A stretch of DNA of 64,000 nt from Anisakis pegreffii. Its lineage: Eukaryota > Nematoda > Chromadorea > Rhabditida > Anisakidae. Below, piece by piece: positions 1 through 12,900 of this stretch. Under the pieces are notes generated by a model. That model made no database searches, was not told where the DNA came from, and was given only the letters and a program-made list of their open reading frames with translations. Made by a program: the position numbers and the translations under genes. Within the stretch, counting starts at the first letter, position 1. Every line of letters begins with the position of its first letter. The stretch covers positions 48,863-112,862 of the forward strand of contig JAPYMA010001994.1 in the NCBI GenBank assembly GCA_035041965.1, in the 5' to 3' direction.

Positions 1-252
1 TCTGTTCTACTCTACCAGAATATCGAACAGTACGTCAAAAGTTTTGAACAAACGCATAACCAATCAAACACTTCAGTATGTAGTCACATTTGAACAATAC
101 AAAATCACTGTCAAATAATTGAAGCAGACAAATGAGAAGTGCCCAGACTGGAAAAAAAGAGAGTAGACAGATACAGCGAACAGTAATGATAGTACAATTG
201 ATGAGAATCGCAAACAAAAATATTCAACAAAAAAAATTGGCGAAAGAATTAC

Positions 253-330
253 CGTTCCAGGACATGTTTCAGCCGGGTGAACGGTGCACTGATCGTGAAT
301 CGGTATGAATGCGTCTCTATCGTTTGGCAT
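253..330 (-). CDS. Candidate first coding exon running off the left edge
   Basis: The minus strand opens with an ATG at 330 and reads 26 codons (start MPNDRDAFIPIHDQC) to a plausible donor, GTAATT, at 252. A pyrimidine-rich acceptor (TTTTTTTCCAG) follows, with the next possible exon starting at 147, but that exon meets a stop in each frame before the window ends. The piece contains two cysteines and could be the start of a small secreted or membrane protein. I do not recognise it. It could also be a chance open stretch. Confidence 0.25.
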
Positions 331-1948
331 ATTTATGAGCGAATACGAAATAATCAGTGAACAGAATCACTTTAATGATGTGTCGTCAATGCAAAATCAC
401 TGATTGGATTTGAACCGAATGCAATATTAGACGGATGCAATGACTAATGCAGTGATTAATTATCCAGAATACCATGCAATAATGACAAGAATGCTTTTCA
501 GAAGTGAATTTCTATTGGGAAGTCAGCTTTTGATGCTTATCAGATTACGTCAAACTGCTACACATTACAAGGTTCAAGGATTAGTTCGACACTTCTATTA
601 TCAGTGGGGTGATAAGCTCTCTTCAGTATGCTGTAGTCAATACCAAAGTATTCGTGTGAATAATAGCAATATTAAGAATAACAGTAATTAATATATCAAT
701 GATAATAATTAGAGAAATACAATTAGAACAATACGATAGGATAGTTGAAAAAAAGGTTCAGATAATAGTGATGATGTAATGATGATTAATAATAAGAATA
801 ATAATGAGTGATTAACAGTAATTGATAATAAACAAAATAAAAAGATCAGTCGATTCAAAAAATATTGATTGAGTAGGACGACTTTAAAGTGAATACAAAC
901 ACAATGGTGGATAGGTGAAACGGTGATGGATGTGGTGAATTTGCGTGAGTGCTTCAAATTCAATATTTAATCTGTCAATTATATTTATTTATATTATTTA
1001 TTATACAAATGTCACTAATAATAACTTTCAAACAACTGAATAATTATTTTGACTGATATAATTTTGTTGAATCGGCAATAGTGAACTGTAATAGTGATGC
1101 ATGTGACTGATCGCATAATGTTGACATTATGTCATCAGAATTAAATTCTTAATTGAATACTGCAATCCTTTGAAGCAATCCGGTTTTTTGACTCGTCTCT
1201 CTGTGTTTTCCAGGTGTTTTTTGCTGTTTATTTTCGATTGATAATTGATAGCAATTGAATACACAATTTCTTCTTTATATATTATTTATGGGAATGTGAA
1301 TATACGATATTCAAACTGAAATAAGTTCAGAAAAGGATGATGGAATGATGCGTGTTGGAAATCGGGAAGAGAATTCCAATCAGCAGTGAATAACACACAG
1401 TGATAATAGACTGTTAATATGCTGATAGCGTATCACTTAATGCATAAACACACTAGACAATAACAGATATTCAGTTTCGATGAGCAATATTAATGTGATA
1501 ATGACACTCATAATGAACAAATATATACTCATAACTATGAAAATGATCGTTGATTCTTGTGATACGTTATGATATGGCATGATCTGATAAAATGAATTCA
1601 TGTGAATGATATGATAAGACCAACTACTGATAAACACGCAGGAAATAACGAAAAAATTAGCGATACAGTGATAGATGAATAATATTTTTACGGCAATATT
1701 ATTTTAAAAACAATATTAATCAGAAGGCAACAACAAGATCTTGGTTTCGCATGGTATTTACGACTACTGATAACGTACACAAATCGTAAATTATTCGCAA
1801 TACTTACATTACACAAGACTTTTGGTGATACGTGAACTGACTGTGAATGAATACTGTATGACTGGGCAATATGTTACTTGAACACTTCAGAAAAAATAGC
1901 TTATAATAGCAAATGACAGCGAATGATGAAAATGATAAATGTGCTAAC
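331..1948. other. AT-rich region without a supported gene
   Basis: Short open frames occur on both strands, but none has good splice sites or coding-like composition. Any exon following the 1949-2188 exon would have to lie here or beyond the left edge. Confidence 0.4.
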
Positions 1949-2188
1949 CTTATCAATGATAGCCGTTGTACCGAATTTGCGATGGACATTATTATTGTTA
2001 TGATTATTGTTATTATTGTGATGATTATTATTATCACTGTTGATAATTTTATCATTCTTTTGAGTGCTCATTTTTCGATTAATTCCCAATTCAGCATCAT
2101 TCAAATGAAATTTTTCCATATTCTCATTTAGTTTATTCTCCACAATAATCGCTCTGTCACTTGATGGCATTGGAGCGACATTTGCCAT
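1949..2188 (-). CDS. First coding exon of an asparagine/histidine-rich protein, partial
   Basis: An ATG at 2188 opens 80 codons beginning MANVAPMPSSDRAIIVEN. The first half is acidic and mixed in composition, the second half is a run of Asn and His, and the exon then returns to ordinary sequence ending in IIDK. It ends exactly at AAG followed by GTTAGC, a donor form used elsewhere in this window, in phase 0. No domain is visible and I do not recognise the gene. Downstream exons on the minus strand could not be identified, so the product is known only at its N terminus. The ordinary codon use on both sides of the Asn/His run argues for a real exon rather than a microsatellite artefact. Confidence 0.45.
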
Positions 2189-2852
2189 TTTTATTTGTTT
2201 TTTCGTTTATTATTTATATTATTATTTATGATATTATTATTTATTGTTATTATTATTATTATTAATAACCTGTAATGAAGATTAATTATGTTCAATGGAA
2301 ATTAAGAGAACACGAACGAATGAATACGCCATCGAGAAGTACACAAATGGTGATCGTACAAGAAACTTGCTAAAGTTTCCGCATACCGCTAGAATTTTCT
2401 CATATAAAACGAATGAGAAATATAAATTGATAATAATAATCACAGCAATAATACTAAAAACATTAACAATAATAATAACAAAGACATTAATAAGTAGAAA
2501 AAATAGTAACTATCAATGATTTATACCAATGAGAGCGCGTATCCTTGAGAATTCATCAAATAATGGTCTCGAACGTTTCTGGTACGGTTAGTAGTTAATT
2601 AATTGAAGATGGAAAATATTTCACTGATTGCACACTGCTATTTCTCACAGGACAGGAGATCCCCTTGAAGGCGATGGGGGACGATATGAAGACCGAGGGA
2701 TGGGGATAACATGATAATACAAAAGAGGATATTGAGATTTAGTCCGGCAAATCATTAACAATTGATTTTCTAAGATAATTCTTCATAACACTCCCTCCAG
2801 TTATATTTTTAAAATGTTGCATCGATCACATCGAATTGAATCCTCTGATTGA

Positions 2853-2944
2853 ATCAATGCATTGTTAGCAGCAAATCGCCTGATCAATGCACCAAATTCC
2901 TCTGGTGCATTGACCAGGCGATTTACTGCTAACAATGCATTGAT
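2853..2944. repeat. Near-perfect long inverted repeat (hairpin)
   Basis: Two 42-nt arms (2853-2894 and 2903-2944) are reverse complements at 40 of 42 positions and flank an 8-nt spacer (AATTCCTC). In a minus-strand transcript both mismatched positions become G-U pairs, so the stem would be continuous. It lies outside any recognised gene. It may be a small-RNA precursor, a fold-back transposon remnant or a palindromic assembly artefact. Confidence 0.85.
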
Positions 2945-4769
2945 ATTATTTTGGTGTTAAGGCATTGATACCAGACGATATTCTTTTGGTTTGGTGTTAT
3001 GAAGTTATGAATTGTCAAGGGAGGTAAGGGGGAGGCTCAACAAGGCTCAACAAATGACGATCCTCCATATGATCGAAAACGTCTGTCTGTTTTAGCAGAC
3101 TGTCTGATTTTCCGATCCAATAATGATCATTTTTATGTAAAACGATTGAAATCCATTCTCACAAAGCAGAAAAAGGGTTATTTTCGAAAAGAAAAATCGC
3201 TATCTGTCTGCATTCCTTTAATTCACGTTCACCATTCCAACCACTAAATTCACACCAAACCAATCCAAATAAGTACCACAGGTCGAACAGATATAAGCCT
3301 TAACTAAACCCATTTCGATAAAAGATATAAGCTCGAGAGAATGATAACATGATAGAACACAAGTTAACACGTTTGCTGATAACAACACATTCATAAAGGG
3401 TCAAATAAAGTTGGAAGTGAAACAGGAACGAATGTTATGCATTGTCAACAAAATGTTTGGTGGAATAGACGAATTCAAGACGATAAATCAAACAATAAAT
3501 GAATAACTCATTAAAGAAACTGACTCAAATATAAACCGAATTTCCAGTATGCGGAACACCCTTTCGATGCACTTTTTTGTCATTTTTGTACATTTCTGCA
3601 GTCAGTTGCTATTTTAATTCATACATTTTCATGCCACAAATTCTTTGTTGTTATTGTTACTGTTGTGAAGATTCTTTGAATTGTTCACTCAATAACCATC
3701 AACATTTTTATTGCGATTCAGATATTATTTCTATTGCTATTTAAAGTATGGAAAATTTCTTCGGTTTTGTTTATAATTACAGAATGAATCATAACTTCAG
3801 CCAGAATAATTTTTGTGATGCGCAAAAAAATGACGAAGGAAGAGACCAGAAATGAGAAGAAGTGCAAATGTCAGAGTGGAATTTGAACGAAAAAAATTTG
3901 GGATAGAAAAACTGAAATAATAAAATTAAGAAATTCCTTTTTCAGACATAACGATGATGTGAATTTTATGATGACGAGCAGAAAATTTAAGACAGAAAAA
4001 ACAGAATCCAATCGAAAAGAACGCACTGAAATGAATGGCATTCACTCGAATTACCAAAATTTTAATTAGATTTGAGATGATCACAAATGCTTGACACACA
4101 AATGTTAATAATCTAATTACACCTCCAAATTTGCACGAAAATATTCCTTCAAACTATCCATTTGGAAAACACATTTTCAAATTGCGCTAAAATATATTTC
4201 GCCATTAAATATTAGTCATAACAATTTAACAATTCTCTAGTATTAGTCAGCTAACTTCCGAAAAAATGTTAGTTCATTCAGAATCGTGATAATGGCCTTT
4301 TATTGCGTCAATCCTATTATATGATATCAGCGAGTCCATGAAATGAATTTAAACGGAAATCATTTACATTCGTCAGTTCTCTAAGAAGCAAGAAGATAAT
4401 TTTTTCAATTGATCATCACGCATCTGCTGAATCGTAAAATTAGCCAAAGTCATGATTCAAATTTGCATCATAATGAGTACAGCGCAGCAGGAGCAGATGA
4501 TACAATAGAACAGTGAGATCATCTTAGAGACTGTATCACATTTTATATGATTGATTGTGAACGCTTTCGGTGCTTTCAATTGTGAATCGTCTAAAGAAAA
4601 GCGATTGTCAGTCGGTTGTTTATCACAAACTTTTGATGAGTTTTTGTGCGGCTCAGCAAACCCGACAAATTCGTTGAATTCAAAATTCAGGTCATAAGTT
4701 TGGAATTCGCTGACTAAAAAGTTGATTAAGATTGACGTTCAAACGATTGAATAATCATGTGTCAGTTAT
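2945..4769. other. Intergenic AT-rich region
   Basis: No gene is supported. Short direct repeats of TTTTGGTGTTA or similar occur near 2950 and 2990. The rest is unremarkable AT-rich sequence. Confidence 0.4.
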
Positions 4770-5231
4770 TCAGTGAACAAGTGACAGCAGTTCCCACATC
4801 ATACAAAAATGCGTAATATTTATAACTATTTGATTGTTAGAGTTGAAGATAGAAAAAAAAAGAAATTCCATAGATGGAAAATGGAATTCCACAATTGAGA
4901 TTCGTTGTAAGCAAGAAGAATGAGCGTCAAAATTGAAATCGCTAAGATCACAGACTGTCATTTGGATTCGGGAGCCTTGCGCTTTGATCATGCTGTGGAT
5001 GGAGCAATACTCCGTGAGCAATCGGAAGGCTAGAGAAGTCGGTCTTTTTGAGAGGATACGATCGGATCCCGAATCGGAAACACAGTACCAGTTTATCGAA
5101 GCATCAAGAGAGAAGTTTTGGTGGCTAAGTGCGGGCAATTGCTTATTGTAGGATGCATGCATGCATCTCTCCGTGCGATTTCGTTTTATAGGCCCGAGTT
5201 TTAAAAGTCTGTTCGAAGTAATTCGCGGCAC
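4770..5231 (-). CDS. Long unrecognised open frame (153 codons), doubtful
   Basis: This is one of the longest uninterrupted frames in the window that is not explained by a known gene, and its base composition is less AT-rich than its surroundings. The minus-strand reading starts MPRITSNRLLKLGPIKRN. A plus-strand frame (4933-5151) through the same DNA also looks reasonable, so the coding strand is unclear. No domain, signal peptide or clear splice site settles the matter. It directly abuts a GC-rich minisatellite, so it may belong to the same repeat-derived island rather than being a gene. Confidence 0.2.
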   Translation of the reverse strand: MPRITSNRLLKLGPIKRNRTERCMHASYNKQLPALSHQNFSLDASINWYCVSDSGSDRILSKRPTSLAFRLLTEYCSIHSMIKAQGSRIQMTVCDLSDFNFDAHSSCLQRISIVEFHFPSMEFLFFSIFNSNNQIVINITHFCMMWELLSLVH

Positions 5232-5269
5232 TCATTTCGAGGAAAGCGTTAACATGAGCGCAGAGATAG

Positions 5270-5491
5270 CCCCAGCCGGAATCTGAGTAAGACACAACCT
5301 AGACCTTGAGTGAGCCCCAGCCGAAGTCCGACGTAAGACTCAACTCAGAGTCGGAATAATCCTCAGTCGAAGTCCGCGATAGGCCTCAGCCCAGAGCCAG
5401 AGTAAACCCCAACCGAAGTCTGGGATAAGCCTCAATCTACGCCCGGAGTGAGCTCCAGCCGAAGCGCAAGGTAGTCCTCAACGCCCGTCCC
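5270..5491. repeat. GC-rich minisatellite, about 46-bp period built of 23-bp halves
   Basis: Copies begin at 5270, 5315, 5361, 5407 and 5453, a spacing of 45-46 bp. Each starts with a form of CCCCAGCCGAAGTC, followed about 23 bp later by a diverged half-copy (for example CCTCAGCCCAGAGCC). The unit is not a multiple of three and no frame crosses it. It is far richer in G and C than the flanking DNA. Confidence 0.85.
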
Positions 5492-5498
5492 GTAAAAA

Positions 5499-8400
5499 CA
5501 CCATTAAATCAAATGGCTGACTACCTCGGACATTTTTCAAAAACACCGCCAGATGAGTCAGCAGTTCGTCTCAAAGTGTTTACAACAAACTAATTATAAT
5601 AACAGATCAACAACAATTTTGAATTTCATCAATAAATTTTTATGAAATTTGATAGACGACGAATTTAACGAATAGATAAATATTGTTGAGTGCTGAATTA
5701 AGCGCAGAAATGATCACATGCAATACAATATCAACTATTAATTATCAACAATTAAACTTTATTTCCTACGAACAATGCTATAATAATGTCTGAGCATTGA
5801 ACCGGATTTTAGACTTTTTCTGTTTTTATACGTCGTTTATTAGTCTCGTCGGGTTCCTCTTTTTCCCAATCGTTTCTACCACTTCATTGAACTTATTAAA
5901 AACTTATTCATTTCTAGACTAACCATAATTTGTAGACGATACTATCAAATAACAAATCAGTCCTGAATATTTCTAACAAAAAATTTTTGCTATTTCGACC
6001 ACCAATGAAAAACTTGTGAATTGAATATCCTTCAGAGATTGAATTTAGATAAGAATTATCACACGATGAGATTAACCAGCAATTAGGTATGCACACAATC
6101 GATTATTTCAATAAATAAACAAATAAATAATCATATTATTGAATAATATTATAATTATTATATGAGAAATATAAATATAATAATATTGAAATAATTAAAA
6201 TATGAGATATATTTATGAGATATATTTATTGTTATTGAAATATAATTTTATAAATGATGATAGTTATTATTCAATATAATTATTATGTATTTTATGAGTA
6301 ATGAAAATAAAAAATAACGATGATAGTAGTGATAAAAATGATAATCAGAAATGAGACGGCAAATGCCCAAAATGAATGTATACAGGTTATGAAGTGACGG
6401 TAATCGAATAGCTATAATATCAGAAGCGATTCACTTTCATTAGTAAACTTTCTCTAGTGATAATGATAATAATGATAATGATATGATCGTCATCAAATAA
6501 TTCAATTCCCCAACAAACAATATTAGTTCATTCGAACACAACACGACAGAACCAGTCTTGCCGTCATGACGGTGTCTCGTTCGCCCAGTATCTCTGTTCC
6601 ACACCCCAATTCACTAGTTCAATCAAATCAATTAATTGCAATTAATTCAAAAATCAATCAGTTATTATTCCATAAACATCTTCAAATTCTTTCGAATAAT
6701 TATTCCTTATCATTCTCTGAATCGTTGTTGCTTTATTTAACTAATGTAATTATTTGATTTCTGCTCATAATGCTCCCACTTAATTCTCTTCAATCAATTA
6801 TTGGATGTGTTCATTTTTGGATTGATTTCGATTCATTAAAATAGTGATAAAATCTTTAAACTGACTCCACTGATATGATTCCATAATGTTACTGCTATTA
6901 CAACTAAACTTTTGAAATTGATTTGTTCTGATTGAACAATCATCTTAATCGGATAGCTTCATTCAACAACAGCAGGAAGAACAGTAAGCAATGATCCCGG
7001 CAAGTTCATTGGGTTTCATTGGGTCCGTGCGATTCCACGGAGGAAATCGCTCTTCGGATCACTAACAAAAGTGATAAAACACTCACAAGAATTCAGCTGA
7101 GACGCACAGTTTCACTGCAAACAATCCACACACGAATGACTATTACTTCTGCAGAAATTCATCGTTAACTTCAGATAACTCTCGAAATTGCCTTTTAACA
7201 ATCCAAAAAACCAATGAAATTTTTATGACACCTCATTACGATATCATCATTCCAGATGAGCAATACGATACAATGCTGTTGTAAATTCCGCCAAAAAAAT
7301 TAATTTGGCAATTACCAAAAAAGGTACACCCTAAATAATAGTGAATCACTGTAAAAAATTATCATCATTATTTCTTATTCACTGATGATATATTCGCGAG
7401 AAAAATTACCCAATTCATTGACAATGACTTAACCCGAACCGTTCACTAGTCTACTTTCGGTCCAATTGAGTAAGATGGCGGCGTGCATGCTGCTCGTTCA
7501 AGATAATTCTGCTCAGAAGACTAGCAATTTAGGGTTAGGTTTAAACTCGTTTGATAGACCTTTATCAATCATATGAACACTTTGCTGGATTACTTTACTG
7601 AACCTCATCAGTGGTTTAAGAAAGAAGTTGAGCTGAGTTGCGGCTGATTCATCCCATTAATACAGTAATATTTGTACTACTGGGTTAATTAGTGTCATAT
7701 GATACTATCAACTGACGAACCAAAAATATGAATCGATACTTCTTTCAACTGAATTTCATGTTGGCAATATCATGAGACGTTACTGTTTATGACAACATCA
7801 ATTACACGGACAATCGTATGATGAAGAGACAATTTGATAAAAATCGGGGAGCAATTGATAAATATGAAGCAAAGAATATTGGAAAGGCAAAGAAAAGATG
7901 GAAATAATTTCTTGAAAGAAATTAGCGATTCTTTGAAAGAAATGAAAAACTAGCGAATTTCTATAGAAATTATAATGAGACTGTAGAAATTAGACAATTG
8001 CAGTGAACAAATTCGATGATAAATAGTAACATTAGATACGTATACATAAACATTAAGATGGTTATGTAAAGAAGAGAGATGTAAAAACAATTACATTTTT
8101 TTTGATATTCAACATGAAAATTATTATTATTGTTTAATGATTGAGAAATTATTGTGGCAATTATTATTGTGGCTTGTTTAGAAGTAGAAATTAATGATGT
8201 GTACGATTGAAAAACAAAAAACCTTGTGGAATTTTAATTTCAGTGAATAAATTCAGTAAATTTTGGACAATTGCTATTCAATGGTCGTCAAGCACTACAC
8301 TGATCACCATTTTTCTGGAGCAAACATTTGTCATACTGTAGCGCTACTACAGTATAGGTGTTTCAATGTGGTCCGTACTGTACAAGGCAAATGCGGACAG

Positions 8401-8823
8401 TCATAAAGACTTAGCGACGGGTTCGTTGGACAGCAGTTGCGTTCAATTCTCTCTGTAAACTTTATATCATTCCAGCATCGTCATCATATTAATCAAATTT
8501 GAGTCACATGATTACAATTACGATGTTTTTAAGATGAAGTTTAATTTCAGTGGCATTTCTACAGCTGAGAGAAATTGTACAACTGGTTTATATTATTGTC
8601 GAGAAGAATTTTCCAAAAAAATTGTGGAATCTTAGTTTTAATGAAATTACTGGAAATGGGGAAAAACAGTGAAGAAAACCCTATGGCAAACGACCGTACG
8701 TTGAAGCAAAATTTAGAAATAAAAACGACACAATCACGATCACACAGGATTTACGCCGCTATGTTTGTAGCAATGATAGGGCGAATACAATTTATTTCAA
8801 GCTAAGCACACACCTCAGTGAAT
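5499..8823. other. Intergenic region
   Basis: AT-rich DNA with short (AAT)-type stretches around 6110-6320. A small perfect hairpin, 9-bp arms with a 5-nt loop, lies at 8333-8355. I find no exon with matching splice sites and coding-like codon use, apart from weak open frames near 6566-6757 (plus) and 8575-8805 (plus). Confidence 0.4.
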
Positions 8824-8933
8824 TCAGGTATATCCTCTTGAAATTAATCCGTCAAAAAAGTCGTCAATAGACCTGAAACTGAGAGAAGCTTGTCGATACT
8901 GCAATCTTGCCGAATGTAAACATTTAAAACCAT
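8824..8933 (-). CDS. Candidate terminal exon
   Basis: After the acceptor TTTTACAG (minus strand) a frame of about 36 residues, including DGFKCLHSARLQYRQ, runs to a TGA at 8824-8826. Its codon use looks genuine and its entry phase (1) matches the open end of the PAN-domain gene's last secure exon at 11300. It is therefore an alternative to, or lies beyond, the terminal exon proposed at 9976-10118. I cannot decide between them from sequence alone. Confidence 0.3.
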
Positions 8934-9975
8934 CTGTAAAATCGACTTTCGATTCTTAGAATTAATAAATTTTTGTATAATCTGGTACAGTATAAGAAAA
9001 CGGTACTGGTATTTGAAGACAGCTAAATAGTTAATCAAATATTCAACATTTAGAATGAACAGGACTCAGTTGCGATTATTTCGTGAACAGCGGATATTGA
9101 AAAGTGGACATTGAGGATAGGCGACTTTATTTAGTACAGACTGCATTCGAACTAGTTGTTAGACTCTTTGTTTGAGTAAATATGAATTCATTGGTGTTCG
9201 TTTGCAAATCTTATTTAGTTTCGATTGAAAGTAAGTTGTTTGGATGGATTATGAAAGTGCGTGAAGTTCTGAACGATATTGATACGATGTAAGCAATAGC
9301 ATTTGCGAGCGATTTCTTCGAGTAGTGACTCGATTTGAGGGCAATTTTTTCAGATATGTTAGAATTTGTCCGTGAGCGATTCAGCAATTCGAGCTTTACC
9401 ACTGAGCGAGGGCGATTCAAACGTGGCCTGATGTTCCAGACTTGGCCTGATGCTAGTATCTTGAGGCTATAGTACGCATGACAGAAATATCAGTTGAATT
9501 CATACTTGTACATAAAAATGAATGCGCACAAAATCAAATAAAAGTTATAGGAATAATCATGAAACACAATCTGTGGAACGATTCTATTCGGTTCAACGTT
9601 ACAAATTTCACTTCTGATTGATACTTTATTAACATAACTGAATAAATAGACAAAGTATAATGATAACATGTATCATCATGAAACGACGATACACTCGAAT
9701 ATCCCTATCGCATAAGCAGCACCTCAGTCACAACCTCATCAACCTCGTTACCACAATTACCATTTAGAACAAGCCCCACTCACAACTGCATCCAAAAAAC
9801 AATCACAACAAAATGATTCGTTTTATATTCTTTGAATGTATCGCACATGTTGAACAGTTTATATCGATAAATCATAACACAGCATTTTAATGCACAATTG
9901 GAATATATTTAATCTACTGATCGACACTAAACCAAAGTTTGATGTGTTCTTAGATTGAAATACAGATACATATCA

Positions 9976-12900
9976 TTACGGCGATTGCATGAGCTGAAAA
10001 TGGGTATGATCTGAGTAGTGAACGCTGACTTTGGGATACACGGATCTAATAGATACATATATCCGCTTGTAAATCCTATAATGAGGTATCTTTTCACCGA
10101 AAATCCAGCTGAAGTTAACTGAAATTTTCAATATGCTGGATAAAGATGAACAATTGCTGAAAGAAGTGGAATACAAGCGAATCACTGGAACAATCTTAAA
10201 AATAAATTTGATAGAGCGTGCGATTCAAAATGGATGGATGGGCAATGGGCGAAAGGGTGTAACGATCAAATCACAAAAAAATGAAACAACGACAAATCTC
10301 GAAAGTGCAAATAACAACAATTGACAAATTGCATTAATGTGATTCATTGGAAAACGGATATCGCCGGTCTTTGCAAAGAATTCAGATTCTTAATAGAACA
10401 GGATTTTAATGAATTCGTTCTGAAAACTTCTTCGTTTGGATATGAAGATTAGTCTCGACCCATCAATCGGCCACATAAAACAATCATCTCAATTGCAAAT
10501 GATACGCGAATCAAATACGACCACATAATCAAATGAATGCATAAAATAATCGAACAACGTTAAACAAATCAACCAAAAAATAAACAATAAGTACAAATCT
10601 ATTATTAATGTACAATCGAGAATGTATGTCAAGGAACTTTATACAGTGCGAAACGAAGTCACTTAATTCAATGATACAATGCACGAAATGAATGCGTTTA
10701 CAAAAATGCTCTGTGTTTTTCATTTCTTATTGTTTTTTTATCATCATTATTTTTCATTATTATCAACATTATTTTAACATTATATTATCATTATTATTGT
10801 TATTATTCTATTATTATTATTTTATCATTATTGTTTTTCTATGAATCACATTTATGACTACGATTCAAGCTTTAAAATCAACAACATATCTCTTATTCTC
10901 ATCAGAATATTGACAAATTATGGAAATAAAGGATCAACAAACTGAATTAAACTATAAACAATTATTCGAACGATATCGCCAAACAGCAATATTTATTATA
11001 TTTTCAAATCGCTCTATACACTCAGTAAAAACCCCTCCATCACGGATTCATAATCTTTATTAATTGATATTCTATCATTAACTGATACGAGTGATTACTT
11101 CGAATAATCGCCTTCCGTTGACGATACTCTGACCATTTGAGCGTGCTCAGATGAATCTGAATTTATTTCTCTCTGATAGAATTTCACTGATTTAAAAACT
11201 GAACCCTTTCAGTTCAGTGCAAAAAATGAAGAAAAATTTCTGTGAAATGAAAATCTGAAGTTTCCACCAACGAAACCAAAAAAGTGAGATCAAATTAACC
11301 TTGTTGATTATCAATCGTCAAAATTTGCTCGCAACCATTCTCGAAATAAATTTCATCATTAAGCGGCGAGTGTTCATGGAACGCTTCTGGTTTCGTCATC
11401 GAATTGTCGTCTCTCAACAAACAACGCCCTTCCGTGTAACGGAACGATGCTGACTGTAAATTTTTATTTGCACATATAAAAATGATTGTCCTTTTGAAAT
11501 TTTTTTCGCTTGAAAATAATGGAATGAAAACATCACAAAAAATTGAACCTTGCAATAGAAATTCGGTGACAGAACACACAGTTCGATGCACGCTTTTAGA
11601 CCTTCGTAACCGGTTGGCATGCCGTCGAATTGCTCTCGAGGTTTCACATCGAGTGTATAGTCGGGGAATGATGTAAACTCAGAACATCCATTGAACGCTT
11701 GTAAATCTACTGAAATATTTCTTATCTTTAATTATTTATCGGAAAGAAGTTATTTTTAACAATTCACGTCCCTTCACACACTGCTTCTAGTCTCCTTACG
11801 GTATTACCAAGATATCAACTGAATGTTCAGTGATAAAGGTTCAGGGTAGTGACCAATTGAATATGACCATAACAGTATGAGTATTATACATCACGATATA
11901 ACAATAACAATATAAGAGTATAATAGCGATTATGTGATAGTAATAACATTATATAATTATAATGACCTAATTGCATTACATAATAATAACCATGACAAAT
12001 AAAAGATGAAACAAATAAAAGGACAAATGAAACAAACCTGGATAACAGAATTTAAGTAAAGTTCTTGTATTGAAGTTATTCGTTGAAGATGGTTTGATGC
12101 GTAGAGCTAGGATCGATTGGATATTATTCGTATAAGCAATGCATTCATGTTCCATTTCGTGATAGGTGACTGCTGGACACTCTCGACCAGCATTCTGAAT
12201 TTGAACATTCAATTGAATACTTCGATCATTCGATATCCTCACAGATCAATGAGCAATCAAACGTGTAACGAACCGTGATAGTGTTGCATTTTTGTTTGCA
12301 GGCATGTGCCGAATGTGCATAGGAAAGCTTTTGGGCACTCATCGAATTGAATATGGCGTTTTCGATTGATATCCATACATCCACATCATTCTTGCCACAC
12401 GCTTCAATCATTTATTTATTTGTTTAAGTTATATATCACAATAATTTGGGATAAAATTTACTAAATGAGATGTTTCAAGAATATAAGATGGTGTGATTAA
12501 AATGCCTTTGTTTAAACCATGACTGTTTTTGATGAGTTTGTAAGTACAGCGCTCATGTTCTACCAGATGATTAGTTCATTTTATGTAATTTACAAATGAC
12601 GAATAAGTTTCATGTTCATGTTCTACGAATAGGTAAGGATCTTTAAAATTCGTTATCAGCAAACAAAATGAGTAGGGAAGGAGGTGGAAATGGTGCAGAT
12701 TCATATAACTTATTTGATACTTAATCAAGCTCTACTCTCACTGATTATCAATGATTGCAAGTATCTTTGAAAATGATCAAAATGACTCTCCAATTGATTT
12801 ATGATAACGCTCGGTGATATTACAAATTAAGTTGCTAAAATGCTCATAACTGAAGTATCTTGTTGTGATCAGTGGAATCCCATGATTATATGCATATGTG

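Noticed and set aside
7528..7545. TTTAGGGTTAGGTTT as telomere-like repeat
   Set aside because: Only two units, and nematode telomeres are TTAGGC; chance match.
8333..8355. Perfect 9-bp-arm hairpin as a terminator or regulatory RNA
   Set aside because: Short palindromes of this size are expected by chance, and there is no gene beside it.
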